This document shows, in pieces, positions 23,319 through 31,487 of a stretch of 40,024 nt of DNA. The position numbers and the translations under genes are program-made. The stretch comes from SIG603 sp964370115 (GTDB taxonomy: Bacteria; Bacillota; Clostridia; Oscillospirales; Acutalibacteraceae), in NCBI GenBank assembly GCA_964370115.1, contig CAYJIA010000016.1, forward strand, positions 1-40,024. Direction: 5' to 3'. The notes below the pieces were generated by a model. It worked only from the letters and a program-made list of their open reading frames with translations, was not told the DNA's origin and did not search any database. Each line of letters begins with the position of its first letter. Position 1 is the stretch's first letter.

Positions 23319-23804
23319 TTAAAAAATATATCCCACGTCTAAAAATCTGTAAATCACGGCGATAACTATTCCGAGTCCTGCACCGCAAATTACTTCTACA
23401 ATTCTATGTCCTAAAGATTCATCAAGCTGAGGTATTATGTGCTTTAGTTTTTCTTTGTCTGGGTGTTCGTTCTCTTCCATGTAGTCGACTATATTGTTTA
23501 TAGCCTTTGCATGAAGTCCTGCTGCCCAGCGAACGCCTGTGGCATCATACATGACAATAAGCGCCAAGATAACGGCAAGGGAAAAGACAGGGGAGGAAAA
23601 ACCATAGTAAAATAAAGCAGCTAAGACTACAGAGCAGGTAAGCGATGAGTGAGAACTAGGCATACCTCCTGAGCCCGAAAGTCTTGTCTTGTCAAATTTA
23701 TTATGCTTAATAAAAAATAAAATAAATTTAAAAACTTGGGCAAAAAACCAAGATAAAACACCGATGTTAATCATGGGGTTGCTAAAAATAATAGTAAAAT
23801 CCAT
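23319..23804 (-). CDS. YuiD/DUF212 divergent PAP2-type membrane protein
   Basis: Small polytopic membrane protein (161 residues, four or so helices) of the YuiD family, distantly related to PAP2 phosphatases. The family landmarks are present: QVFKFIL near the start, LSGSGGMPSSHSS (with the PSSHSS motif matching the PAP2 SxxH signature), YDATGVRWAAGLHAKAIN and the C-terminal LDESLGHRIVEVICG. Substrate unknown, presumably a lipid or polyprenyl phosphate. An ATG at 23819 lies inside the ribosome site; the ATG at 23804 is six bases after AAAGGA and is preferred. It is downstream of the C26 amidotransferase in the same direction, 71 bases away. Confidence 0.88.
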   Translation of the reverse strand: MDFTIIFSNPMINIGVLSWFFAQVFKFILFFIKHNKFDKTRLSGSGGMPSSHSSLTCSVVLAALFYYGFSSPVFSLAVILALIVMYDATGVRWAAGLHAKAINNIVDYMEENEHPDKEKLKHIIPQLDESLGHRIVEVICGAGLGIVIAVIYRFLDVGYIF

Positions 23805-23875
23805 ATATAATCCTTTCATTATGAGTCGTATATCTAATTGTACCTGTTTTTACTCTCATTTGTCAATGAAATTCA

Positions 23876-24517
23876 CTATATTATGTCAAAAAAATATTTG
23901 AAAATTAAAAGTCCGTCTACTGTATCTTCTCTTTTGTGGGCTAAGCACATTCTTTCTGGGTGCCACTGAAGCGCAATAATCCTCTTTTCTTCACTAATAG
24001 CAGCCTCAATAACTCCATCGTCACTAATAGCAGACACAGTGAAAACATCTGCAATGCCATTTATTGCTTGATGATGTGCGCTGTTTGTAAAAAAATTATC
24101 CCCATACAGCTTTTTGAGAAAGCTATCACCGACAGTTTTGACCTTGTGCACCTTATCTACACTACCGCCACATCTTGAGTGCTTATCACTTGTATTTAAG
24201 TGCTGAATTAAGCTTCCGCCAAAAAACACATTTAAAATTTGAGCACCACGGCAAATACCTAGTATGGGTTTATTCAGGCTGGTAAAGTGCTCGATAAGCT
24301 CAAATTCCTTTTTATCTAAGTTATCATCAATTCCTTCACTGCCTGCGTTTTCTTCGCCATAAAGGCTCGGGTTTACATCATCACCGCCTGTTAGTAGTAG
24401 GGCGTCGCACTCGGATATTTTACTTTCGTCATTAATAGTAACTCCGCCCAAGGCGTTAAGCGCACTGTGATAATTTTTGTATGTTTCCCTATCGCCTAAA
24501 ATAAAAATTTTTTTCAT
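23876..24517 (-). CDS. Class I glutamine amidotransferase-like protein (peptidase C26)
   Basis: Gamma-glutamyl hydrolase of the C26 family (PuuD-like), 213 residues. The nucleophile elbow is GICRGAQILN with Cys89; the catalytic His-Glu pair is WHPE at 185-188; LLTGGDDVNPSLYGE at 41-55 is the substrate loop typical of gamma-glutamyl-GABA hydrolases. Substrate could be a gamma-glutamyl amine or a cell-wall-derived peptide; context (a peptidoglycan carboxypeptidase diverging from it) makes the latter conceivable but unproven. The ATG at 24517 has GAGGAG upstream; longer forms extend into the promoter. Transcribed from the symmetrical promoter at 24554-24585. Confidence 0.9.
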   Translation of the reverse strand: MKKIFILGDRETYKNYHSALNALGGVTINDESKISECDALLLTGGDDVNPSLYGEENAGSEGIDDNLDKKEFELIEHFTSLNKPILGICRGAQILNVFFGGSLIQHLNTSDKHSRCGGSVDKVHKVKTVGDSFLKKLYGDNFFTNSAHHQAINGIADVFTVSAISDDGVIEAAISEEKRIIALQWHPERMCLAHKREDTVDGLLIFKYFFDII

Positions 24518-24553
24518 TAAATTGCTCTCCTCGTCTATACAAATGTATTCATC

Positions 24554-24585
24554 TTGATTATAATAATTATCTATGCTATAATCAA
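24554..24585. promoter_or_regulatory. Symmetrical bidirectional promoter
   Basis: TTGATTATA (24554-24562) and TATAATCAA (24577-24585) are perfect inverted arms. On the plus strand TTGATT (24554-24559) and TATAAT (24577-24582) form a promoter with a 17-base spacer for the VanY gene. On the minus strand the same arms give TTGATT (24585-24580) and TATAAT (24562-24557), again with 17 bases, for the C26 gene. Both leaders would be about 30 bases. Confidence 0.85.
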
Positions 24586-24616
24586 GTGAAATATCAAAAA
24601 TTATGGAGGAAGTATT

Positions 24617-25465
24617 TTGAGAAAGCAATCAAGAAAAAAGAAAAAAAGTCCTGCTAAAATTATAATATTGATTATATTTTTGCTTGCACTTATTGGCGGT
24701 GGAGTATATGTCGCTTTAAATTTTGAAGATTTATATGTGAAGTTTTTTGTCGAGATGGTAGATGTAAATGAAGAGGACTTGCCAGATGCGAATATTCTCG
24801 TGAGTAACGGCGAAACAACTGTGATAGAAAAAGAAGAAAGCTCCTCGTCCGAAGAGAATTCCTCGTCACAAGAGAGTGAAAGCTCAAGCGAGATAGAAGA
24901 AGATGAGGATAAAGTAGATGCAAGCGAGTGGTCGCTGATTTTAGTAAATGATGATGTGAAAATTCCAGATGGCTATGAGTTTGAGCAAGTATATGTAGGC
25001 GGAATGATAGTAGACGAGAGAATAGAAGAGCCACTTTCAGACATGCTAAACGATGCGTCTGCGGCAGGAGTCTCGCTCTGGATAGCCTCGGCATATAGAG
25101 ACCAAGAGCTACAGTCCATACTTTTTGAGCGTAGAGTACAGCGATTTATGTACGAAGAGGGCATGACCGAGGAAGAGGCTAGAGAGATAACTCCTACAAG
25201 GGTAAAAGCCCCTGGACATAGTGAGCACGAAACAGGCCTTGCGGTGGATTTTAACACAGTCACAGAAGAGTTTGAGGATACAGCAGGCTTTGCGTGGCTA
25301 ATGGAAAACGCCGCCGATTACGGCTTTATACTTAGATACGAAGAGGACACAACCGAAATAACAAAGGTAGACTACGAGCCATGGCACTTTAGATACGTAG
25401 GAGAAGAGCACGCAAAAGCTATAGTAGAAATGGACGTGACTTTAGAGGAATACTTAGATAGTTAA
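24617..25465 (+). CDS. VanY-type D-Ala-D-Ala carboxypeptidase (peptidase M15B)
   Basis: Membrane-anchored zinc DD-carboxypeptidase that trims the terminal D-alanine of peptidoglycan stem peptides. Basic N-terminus, one membrane helix (14-34), a Ser/Glu-rich linker (about 71-100) and the M15B domain. Zinc ligands H204 and D211 in SEHETGLAVDF and H257 in EPWHFRY; the WIASAYRD and RVKAPG segments are also typical. 282 residues. No VanS/R/H/A/X genes are near, so this is a housekeeping wall enzyme, not evidence of glycopeptide resistance. TTG start six bases after GGAGGA. Transcribed from the symmetrical promoter. Confidence 0.93.
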   Translation: MRKQSRKKKKSPAKIIILIIFLLALIGGGVYVALNFEDLYVKFFVEMVDVNEEDLPDANILVSNGETTVIEKEESSSSEENSSSQESESSSEIEEDEDKVDASEWSLILVNDDVKIPDGYEFEQVYVGGMIVDERIEEPLSDMLNDASAAGVSLWIASAYRDQELQSILFERRVQRFMYEEGMTEEEAREITPTRVKAPGHSEHETGLAVDFNTVTEEFEDTAGFAWLMENAADYGFILRYEEDTTEITKVDYEPWHFRYVGEEHAKAIVEMDVTLEEYLDS

Positions 25466-25473
25466 AAATTAAT

Positions 25474-25499
25474 AATTGAGAATTGAGAATTGAGAATTG
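25474..25499 (+). repeat. AATTGAG heptamer tandem repeat
   Basis: Three full copies and most of a fourth of AATTGAG directly after the VanY stop codon. Similar simple-sequence tracts follow the second MATE gene and murG. Likely slippage-prone spacer. Confidence 0.8.
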
Positions 25500-25504
25500 T
25501 GGCG

Positions 25505-25525
25505 AAAACGCTTTGCGTTTTTTTG
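25505..25525 (+). terminator. Terminator of the VanY gene
   Basis: AAAACGC (25505-25511) pairs with GCGTTTT (25515-25521), loop TTT, followed by more T and then GATTG. Confidence 0.8.
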
Positions 25526-25528
25526 ATT

Positions 25529-25690
25529 GAAAGTTTTACTAAATTTTTTTCAAAAAATTTCAGGTTCTTAGGACTGAGTCCTAAGTCGTTTTCCGCAGAA
25601 AACGAAATCCAATCCTAAGAAGCGCATTTTTGAAAGTGAATTTTGCACAAAGTGCAAAAGAGAAAACTTTTTGAAAGAAAAAAAGTTTTC
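25529..25690 (+). repeat. Structured intergenic repeat, copy 2
   Basis: Alignable with 8259-8422 in the same orientation and hairpin order. Stem 2 is CTTAGGAC/GTCCTAAG (25567-25574/25578-25585, loop TGA), stem 3 is TCGTTTTCCGCAGAAAACGA (25586-25605), stem 4 is TTTTGCAC/GTGCAAAA, and the last is GAAAACTTTTT/AAAAAGTTTTC. Compared with copy 1 several base pairs change on both sides. TCCTAAGAA after stem 3 can also pair with the 5' arm of stem 2. It lies between the VanY terminator and the bidirectional terminator of the V-ATPase operon. Confidence 0.8.
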
Positions 25691-25714
25691 TTTAACCATA
25701 CTTATTAATTCAAA

Positions 25715-25747
25715 AAAAACAGGGGACGAAAAACGTCCCCTGTTTTT
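25715..25747. terminator. Bidirectional terminator at the end of the V-ATPase operon
   Basis: ACAGGGGACG (25719-25728) and CGTCCCCTGT (25734-25743) form a perfect stem, with A/T runs on both sides that make it a terminator in either direction. It directly follows the subunit D stop codon on the minus strand. Confidence 0.95.
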
Positions 25748-26394
25748 TAATATCCATGTGCTTCTTTAAGCATCATATCTTTTACTTTCATCAGTCTTAT
25801 TTGAGTGCTGCGCTCGTTTTCGTCTAGTTTCATTGTGATATATTTAATGGTCTCCCTAGTGTCGGGGATCATAACATGCTCTAGCGCATTAACACGGCGT
25901 CTGGTTTTTTCTATTTCTGCCGCCATTAATTGGCAAGATTTTTCAATCTCGGCAAGTTTTAACATATCTTCAAAAACTTTTGATAGTGAGCTTATTGCAT
26001 CGTCTAAGTCGCTTGATGTAAAAGCGAAACCATAAGAAAAAATATCGTTTGGGTCTGGTGTTCTTGTTTTAAACTTAAACTGTGGAATGTCAACGCTCAT
26101 TACGTTTTTTGTACTGCTCTCAAGGCTTAGCTGTTGCTTTGGTGCCAAAAGTGCTGTGTTTAAAACGGCGTCGTCCATGCCCGCCCTTGCTAGGAAAAAC
26201 TTTTTGTTGGCATTTTGTATGCCCTCTTCAACTTTTTCACGTAGCTCTTTATTTTCTCTTACTTTTTCAAGGAACTGCCTCATCAGCTCGTCCCTTTTAT
26301 CTTTTAGAAGTTTATGCCCACGTATGGCGGTGACAAGCTTCTTCTTGAGCTTTGTCAGCTCCATTCTGGTGGGGTTGACTTGTGCTCTTGCCAC
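25747..26394 (-). CDS. atpD: V/A-type ATPase subunit D (central stalk)
   Basis: Central rotor-shaft subunit that turns inside the A3B3 head. 215 residues, two long helices in antiparallel coiled coil: N-terminal VNPTRMELTKLKKKLVTAIRG with HKLLKDKRDEL, and C-terminal RRRVNALEHVMIPDTRETIK, both family hallmarks. Last gene of the operon, six bases after subunit B and followed by a strong terminator. Confidence 0.96.
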   Translation of the reverse strand: MARAQVNPTRMELTKLKKKLVTAIRGHKLLKDKRDELMRQFLEKVRENKELREKVEEGIQNANKKFFLARAGMDDAVLNTALLAPKQQLSLESSTKNVMSVDIPQFKFKTRTPDPNDIFSYGFAFTSSDLDDAISSLSKVFEDMLKLAEIEKSCQLMAAEIEKTRRRVNALEHVMIPDTRETIKYITMKLDENERSTQIRLMKVKDMMLKEAHGY

Positions 26395-26400
26395 AGCTTA

Positions 26401-27774
26401 TCACACCTTTCCGTAGTAGGTATCAAGGAACTCGTCTTTGATACGTTTTAGCTCGGACCTTGGAAGTATGGAAAGTAGTTTCCAACCAAGTGCCAAAGTG
26501 TCTTCGATATCTCTGTTAGACTCATAACCTTGTGATACATATTCTGTTTCAAAAGCATCTGCAAATTTTGCATATAGTTTATCTATTTCTGTCAGAGCAG
26601 CCTCGCCTAGGATAACCATAAGCTCTTTAGCCTCTTTACCTCTTGCGTAAGCCGCAAAAAGTTGGTTCATTGTGTTTGCGTGGTCGGCTCTTGTTTTTCC
26701 GTCTCCTATACCTTTGTCTTTTAGACGAGAAAGTGATGGTAAAACGTCTATCGGAGGAGCAATGTTTTTTCTGTAAAGCTCACGGCTTAGAATGATTTGT
26801 CCCTCAGTAATGTAACCTGTAAGGTCAGGGATTGGGTGAGTTTTGTCATCTTCTGGCATAGACAAAATAGGAATCATTGTGATACTTCCGTTTTTGCCTT
26901 TTAGTCTACCAGCTCTCTCATAAAGAGAAGCAAGGTCAGTGTACATATAACCTGGATATCCACGTCTACCTGGAACCTCTTTACGTGCGGCAGAAACCTC
27001 ACGAAGTGCGTCGGCGTAGTTTGTGATATCTGTTAAGATAACCAAAACGTGGTAGCCTTTCTCAAAAGCAAGATACTCAGCCGCTGTAAGCGCCATTCTA
27101 GGAGTTGCGATACGCTCGATAGCAGGGTCGTTTGCAAGGTTTACAAACATAACAGTTCTGTCTATAGCGCCAGTCTCTTTAAAGCTCTCGATAAAAAAGT
27201 TTGACTCTTCAAATGTAATACCCAAAGCGGCAAAAACAACAACGAAAGGATCGTTTGTTCCGCGCACCTTAGCCTGTCTTGCTATTTGAGCAGCAAGGTT
27301 AGCATGGGGAAGACCAGAGGCTGAGAAGATAGGAAGTTTTTGTCCACGAACTAGAGTATTAAGTCCGTCAATTGCAGAAACGCCTGTTTGAATAAACTCT
27401 TGAGGGTAGTTTCTAGCAGCTGGATTCATTGGAAGTCCGTTTATGTCATTTCTTGAATCAGGTAGAATTTCAGGGCCGTCATCGATTGGTCTGCCAAGTC
27501 CGTCAAAAACACGGCCTAGCATGTCTTCGCTAACGCCTAGCTCCATGCTTCTTCCCAAAAATCTTACTTTACTGTTTGAAAGGTTGATACCTGTTGAGCT
27601 TTCAAAAAGCTGAACTAGGGCATCTCCACCGTTAATCTCAAGTACTTTACAACGTCTTACTTCGCCGCTTGCAAGCTCTATTTCGGCAAGCTCGTCATAA
27701 CTTACGTTTTCAACACCTTTAACAAGCATCAGAGGACCTGCAACCTCTTGTATGGTTCTATATTCTTTAGGCAT
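26401..27774 (-). CDS. atpB: V/A-type ATPase subunit B (regulatory head subunit)
   Basis: Non-catalytic nucleotide-binding head subunit, 457 residues, alternating with A in the A3B3 hexamer. The ATPase-family core is clear, but the P-loop is replaced by FSASGLPHANLAAQIARQA, as in all V/A-type B subunits. MFVNLANDPAIERIATPRMA, YHVLVILTDITNYADALREVS and GRRGYPGYMYTDLA are strongly conserved. AAAGGAGG before the ATG overlaps the end of subunit A, one base separating stop and start, so translation is coupled. Confidence 0.97.
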   Translation of the reverse strand: MPKEYRTIQEVAGPLMLVKGVENVSYDELAEIELASGEVRRCKVLEINGGDALVQLFESSTGINLSNSKVRFLGRSMELGVSEDMLGRVFDGLGRPIDDGPEILPDSRNDINGLPMNPAARNYPQEFIQTGVSAIDGLNTLVRGQKLPIFSASGLPHANLAAQIARQAKVRGTNDPFVVVFAALGITFEESNFFIESFKETGAIDRTVMFVNLANDPAIERIATPRMALTAAEYLAFEKGYHVLVILTDITNYADALREVSAARKEVPGRRGYPGYMYTDLASLYERAGRLKGKNGSITMIPILSMPEDDKTHPIPDLTGYITEGQIILSRELYRKNIAPPIDVLPSLSRLKDKGIGDGKTRADHANTMNQLFAAYARGKEAKELMVILGEAALTEIDKLYAKFADAFETEYVSQGYESNRDIEDTLALGWKLLSILPRSELKRIKDEFLDTYYGKV

Positions 27775-27775
27775 A

Positions 27776-29545
27776 TTAGAAGTCCTCCTTTGTGTTTAGA
27801 ATTTTATCCACTTCGCTGTCAAGTGCAACTAGGATATTGTCATACTCGCCTTGTACATTTTCTGATGGAGTATACTTAAATCTACCAATGCGCTCTCTAA
27901 CATCCATTGAAACAAGAGCCTCAATATCGGCGCCTTTATTAAGAGCCGCAGTTGTTTTGTTAAAGAAAGCCATAACTAGTAGCATCATCAGATGTTGTTT
28001 TGAAAGTGGGGTATAGGTGTCAACCTCGTGGAACGCATCTTGGTGCAAGAAGTCTTCACGAATTGATCTTGCCGCCTCTAGTTTTAATCTATCAGGGGCA
28101 GAAAGTGCGTCCATACCGACAAGTTTAACAATTTCTTCAAGTTCTGATTCTTCTTGTAGAAGTCTCATGATAGAAGAGCGAAGCTCCATCCAGTCTGCAC
28201 TTACATCATCACAGTACCATTTGCTCATGGAGTCTACGTAAAGTGAATAGCTTGTCAACCAGTTTACAGCAGGGAAGTGACGACGGTAAGCAAGGTTAGC
28301 ATCAAGTCCCCAGAAAACTTTAACTATACGCAAAGTAGCCTGTGAAACGGGTTCTGAGATGTCACCACCTGGAGGGGATACAGCGCCGATAACTGAAAGT
28401 GCGCCTGTTCTGTTTTGTGAGCCTAGAGTCTCAACATGTCCTGCTCTTTCATAAAACTGTGCAAGACGGCTACCTAGATATGCAGGATAACCCTCTTCAC
28501 CGGGCATCTCTTCAAGACGACCTGACATCTCACGCAAGGCTTCTGCCCAACGAGATGTAGAGTCACCCATTAAAGCTACCGAATAGCCCATGTCTCTAAA
28601 GTACTCTGCTATTGTGATACCTGTGTAAATAGATGCTTCACGAGCCGCAACGGGCATGTCGGAAGTATTTGCTATAAGCACAGTTCTTTTCATAAGTGAG
28701 TGACCTGTTTTTGGGTCAATAAGTTCTGGGAACTCGTTTAGAACGTCGGTCATTTCGTTTCCACGCTCGCCACAACCGATATAGACAACTATGTCGGCCT
28801 CTGCCCATTTTGCAAGTTGGTGTTGAACAACTGTTTTACCGCTACCAAAAGGTCCGGGAACAGCGGCAACACCGCCTTTAGCGATTGGGAAAAGTGTGTC
28901 GATAACCCTTTGTCCTGTGATAAGTGGCATATCGGGTGGAAGTTTTTTCTTGTAAGGTCTACCTTTTCTAACAGGCCAACGCTGCATAAGTGTTACGGTT
29001 TTATCGCCCTTTTCGGTTTCGATAACGCAAACAACTTCTTCAACTGTGAATGTACCTTTTTCGATAGACTTAATTTTTCCGTTAATTCCAAAAGGAACCA
29101 TGATTTTATGTACGATGATTTCAGTTTCTTGTACAGTTCCTATTACGTCACCGTTTTCTACTTCGTCACCGACATTTTTTGTAGGGACAAATTCCCATTT
29201 CAAATCTCTTTTTAAAGAAGGAACCTCAACACCTCTTTTAAGGCTGTTTCCAGAAAGCTTCATGATATCATCAAGCGGACGTTGGATACCGTCATAAATT
29301 GATGTTATTAGTCCTGGACCTAGTTCAACGCTCATAGGTTCTCCAGTAGACTCTACAGGAGAGCCAGGGCCAAGGCCTGAAGTTTCTTCATATACTTGAA
29401 TTGAGGCTTCGTCGCCGTGAATTTCTATAATTTCGCCAATAAGTCGTTGTGAGCTAACACGCACAACGTCAAACATATTGGCATCTCGCATTCCGCCTGC
29501 AATAACAAGTGGACCTGCGACTTTTTTAATGATGCCTGTACTCAT
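27776..29545 (-). CDS. atpA: V/A-type ATPase catalytic subunit A
   Basis: Catalytic head subunit, 589 residues. N-terminal beta barrel, then the family-specific bulge (non-homologous region, about 110-190), and the nucleotide-binding domain with P-loop GPFGSGKT at 231-238, GCGERGNEMTDVL after it, and LMGDSTSRWAEALREMSGR further on. The insertion and P-loop separate it clearly from F-type beta subunits. ATP hydrolysis or synthesis here is coupled to ion flow through the I/K membrane sector. Central in the H-I-K-E-C-F-A-B-D order. Confidence 0.98.
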   Translation of the reverse strand: MSTGIIKKVAGPLVIAGGMRDANMFDVVRVSSQRLIGEIIEIHGDEASIQVYEETSGLGPGSPVESTGEPMSVELGPGLITSIYDGIQRPLDDIMKLSGNSLKRGVEVPSLKRDLKWEFVPTKNVGDEVENGDVIGTVQETEIIVHKIMVPFGINGKIKSIEKGTFTVEEVVCVIETEKGDKTVTLMQRWPVRKGRPYKKKLPPDMPLITGQRVIDTLFPIAKGGVAAVPGPFGSGKTVVQHQLAKWAEADIVVYIGCGERGNEMTDVLNEFPELIDPKTGHSLMKRTVLIANTSDMPVAAREASIYTGITIAEYFRDMGYSVALMGDSTSRWAEALREMSGRLEEMPGEEGYPAYLGSRLAQFYERAGHVETLGSQNRTGALSVIGAVSPPGGDISEPVSQATLRIVKVFWGLDANLAYRRHFPAVNWLTSYSLYVDSMSKWYCDDVSADWMELRSSIMRLLQEESELEEIVKLVGMDALSAPDRLKLEAARSIREDFLHQDAFHEVDTYTPLSKQHLMMLLVMAFFNKTTAALNKGADIEALVSMDVRERIGRFKYTPSENVQGEYDNILVALDSEVDKILNTKEDF

Positions 29546-29566
29546 TTAAAATATCACCCATTTCTT

Positions 29567-29887
29567 TTATTTTTCGTTAAAGATAATATCGGAGCCTACT
29601 GCTTGTTCAACAGATTTTCTAACCATTTTAATACCCATGCCTGTATTTCCCGTTATGCCGGGAATAGGAATAATTGCGGGAAGTGGCGCGCTTTGATAGC
29701 GAGTTATCTCGCCTTCAAGGGCAGCTGCCAGTGCCTCTGTAATGTAAACTACGGCATAGACTCCCTCCGCAAGTTTACGCAAGGTTTTTGCACCCTCTTG
29801 CGGATCCTCAACAGGGTAAATATCAAGCCCAAGGGCAGCAAAACCGTATATGCTGTCCTTGTCACCTAAAACAGCTAATTTATACAT
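29567..29887 (-). CDS. atpF: V/A-type ATPase subunit F (central stalk)
   Basis: Small rotor-stalk subunit (106 residues) that binds subunit D. Starts MYKLAVLGDKDSIYGFAALG, the typical family N-terminus with the receiver-like alpha/beta fold, followed by YAVVYITEALAAAL and PAIIPIPGITGNTGMG. Overlaps the end of the subunit C gene by eight bases, a sign of translational coupling. Called subunit G in the enterococcal Ntp nomenclature. Confidence 0.94.
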   Translation of the reverse strand: MYKLAVLGDKDSIYGFAALGLDIYPVEDPQEGAKTLRKLAEGVYAVVYITEALAAALEGEITRYQSAPLPAIIPIPGITGNTGMGIKMVRKSVEQAVGSDIIFNEK

Positions 29888-30845
29888 ACATATCCCTCAG
29901 TCTTTCTCTAATCATTTCATCATCAAGTCCGTTAAGTTTACCGGACATAACAATTTTTATAGCACTCATTTCGTTTTGTCTTGCGACAACATAGGCAAGT
30001 ATAGGCCCTATTGTAAAGGGGTTTACCTTTTGTTTTTTGATAAGCGCCATAAGTTTATTGTCGCACCATTTTTCAAAAGAGAGATTACCCTCTTTCAAAT
30101 GTTCGACGCAGTCGCTGTATTTAGAAACAGACAAAAATGCCATTAAATCATCTTCGCTTTTTGCTGCAGCTATTGCAAGTGCATTTACATCAAGTGTTTT
30201 GCATTTTGCAAGCGACTCTTTTATAAAGTCTAAGCTTTTATTTGTTTTTTGGCACCTTACGGCTATTTTTATGTCAGATATTGCACAACGCAAATTTACA
30301 TAGGCTTTTACTGTTTCATCTTCGTTTTCCTCTGCTGTATCGGCCATCGCATCAAGGCAAGCCTTGTCAATGCTCATGTCGCAAATTTGTCCGTCAGATG
30401 TTTGTAAAAGTGTTTTATATGCCTTTTTCGCAGGCGCTACCATGTGTTTTGGAAGTGATGTAAAGTCGTTTTCCTTGACACATTTTTCAATAAACTCAGG
30501 CTCTAAACTTCCGCCAAAGCTGTATATGCCATCAGTGCTTGCATCTGTAACCACCGCTTTAATAGCGGCTTTTAAGTTATTGTAATCTGTTTGGTAAAAA
30601 AGAACATTTAAAGGAGTTAAGTCTTTTAAAAGCTCCTTAATATAGTCCCAAAGCTTTTCGTTTTCAACACTCAAAAGCTCTTCAGTGGTTTTTTCGTTTG
30701 AAGTGCCAAGACCTTTATCAAAAAGCAGTCTAAGGCAGTCGTCATAATCTTTAGCGCTCATAAGACTGTCTATATCCTGTCTTGTCAAAAGTGAATTTTC
30801 ACGATATCTAATTCTTGCCACTTGGTATGTGTAAAGTTCACTCAT
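29880..30845 (-). CDS. atpC: V/A-type ATPase subunit C (V-type d-like)
   Basis: Funnel-shaped subunit that joins the central stalk (D/F) to the K rotor ring; 321 residues, helical. The N-terminal YQVARIRYRENSLLTRQDID and the C-terminal PFTIGPILAYVVARQNEMSAIKIVMSGKLNG with RERLRDMYV match the family strongly. TTAGGAGGTAGTG precedes the ATG. Overlaps the subunit F gene at its 3' end. Confidence 0.95.
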   Translation of the reverse strand: MSELYTYQVARIRYRENSLLTRQDIDSLMSAKDYDDCLRLLFDKGLGTSNEKTTEELLSVENEKLWDYIKELLKDLTPLNVLFYQTDYNNLKAAIKAVVTDASTDGIYSFGGSLEPEFIEKCVKENDFTSLPKHMVAPAKKAYKTLLQTSDGQICDMSIDKACLDAMADTAEENEDETVKAYVNLRCAISDIKIAVRCQKTNKSLDFIKESLAKCKTLDVNALAIAAAKSEDDLMAFLSVSKYSDCVEHLKEGNLSFEKWCDNKLMALIKKQKVNPFTIGPILAYVVARQNEMSAIKIVMSGKLNGLDDEMIRERLRDMYV

Positions 30846-30855
30846 ACACTACCTC

Positions 30856-31428
30856 CTAATTAAATAGGATAGACGCCGCCTTGTCTTGGAGCTGTTCTGC
30901 TTTATCTTCAAACAGCGCATCAAAACTACAGTTTATATCTATACCCTCATAAATAAGGAGGAAACCGTTTTTAATATCGGCACTCTCTTTTGAGAGTTTA
31001 ATTTGTGTGGGAAGCTTTGATTCAAAATCTTTAGGAAGTCTCTTTAAATCATCTTTAGAGAGTTGCATTTTGCAAGTATCCTTGCTTGTATATGTTTTTG
31101 CAAGGTGGATAAGAACATCAAAATAGCTATTGTCATCAAGGTTTTGCAGCTTGTCCTTTGCAGCATTTAAAGCTCTGGCAATTAGTTCTTGTTTTTTATT
31201 TAAAAGAATTTTTCTGCTTTCAAGCTCTGCGGCGGATCTTGCTCTTTCCATGATATGTGTAGCCTTTGCATTAGAGATTTGATCAAACTCTTTTGCTTTT
31301 TTATCAATGTCTTCTTGCGATTTTTTTGAAATTTCTTCCGCTAAAACATTCGCTTTGTCTATATGTTTTTTAGCTGATATTTCGGCATCACTTTGAATCT
31401 CGGCAAGTATTTTATCTAAACCCGACAT
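30856..31428 (-). CDS. atpE: V/A-type ATPase subunit E (peripheral stalk)
   Basis: Peripheral stalk subunit of 190 residues. Long N-terminal coiled coil (about 1-105, rich in Ala, Lys, Glu and Asp) pairs with subunit H; the C-terminal globular domain contacts the head. The call rests on architecture plus place between K and C, since this family is divergent. GAAGGAGAAATAT precedes the ATG. About 59 bases separate it from K. Confidence 0.9.
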   Translation of the reverse strand: MSGLDKILAEIQSDAEISAKKHIDKANVLAEEISKKSQEDIDKKAKEFDQISNAKATHIMERARSAAELESRKILLNKKQELIARALNAAKDKLQNLDDNSYFDVLIHLAKTYTSKDTCKMQLSKDDLKRLPKDFESKLPTQIKLSKESADIKNGFLLIYEGIDINCSFDALFEDKAEQLQDKAASILFN

Positions 31429-31487
31429 ATATTTCTCCTTCTCTTTAAATTTTTATGCATGTAACTTTTATGTTTCTGTGCTTTAAA

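Noticed and set aside
24617..25465. VanY as part of a vancomycin-resistance cluster
   Set aside because: No vanR/S/H/A/B/X-type genes are nearby; M15B carboxypeptidases are common housekeeping enzymes in Clostridia.
25474..25499. Tandem AATTGAG heptamers as a CRISPR remnant
   Set aside because: Units are seven bases and contiguous with no spacers; no cas genes are present.
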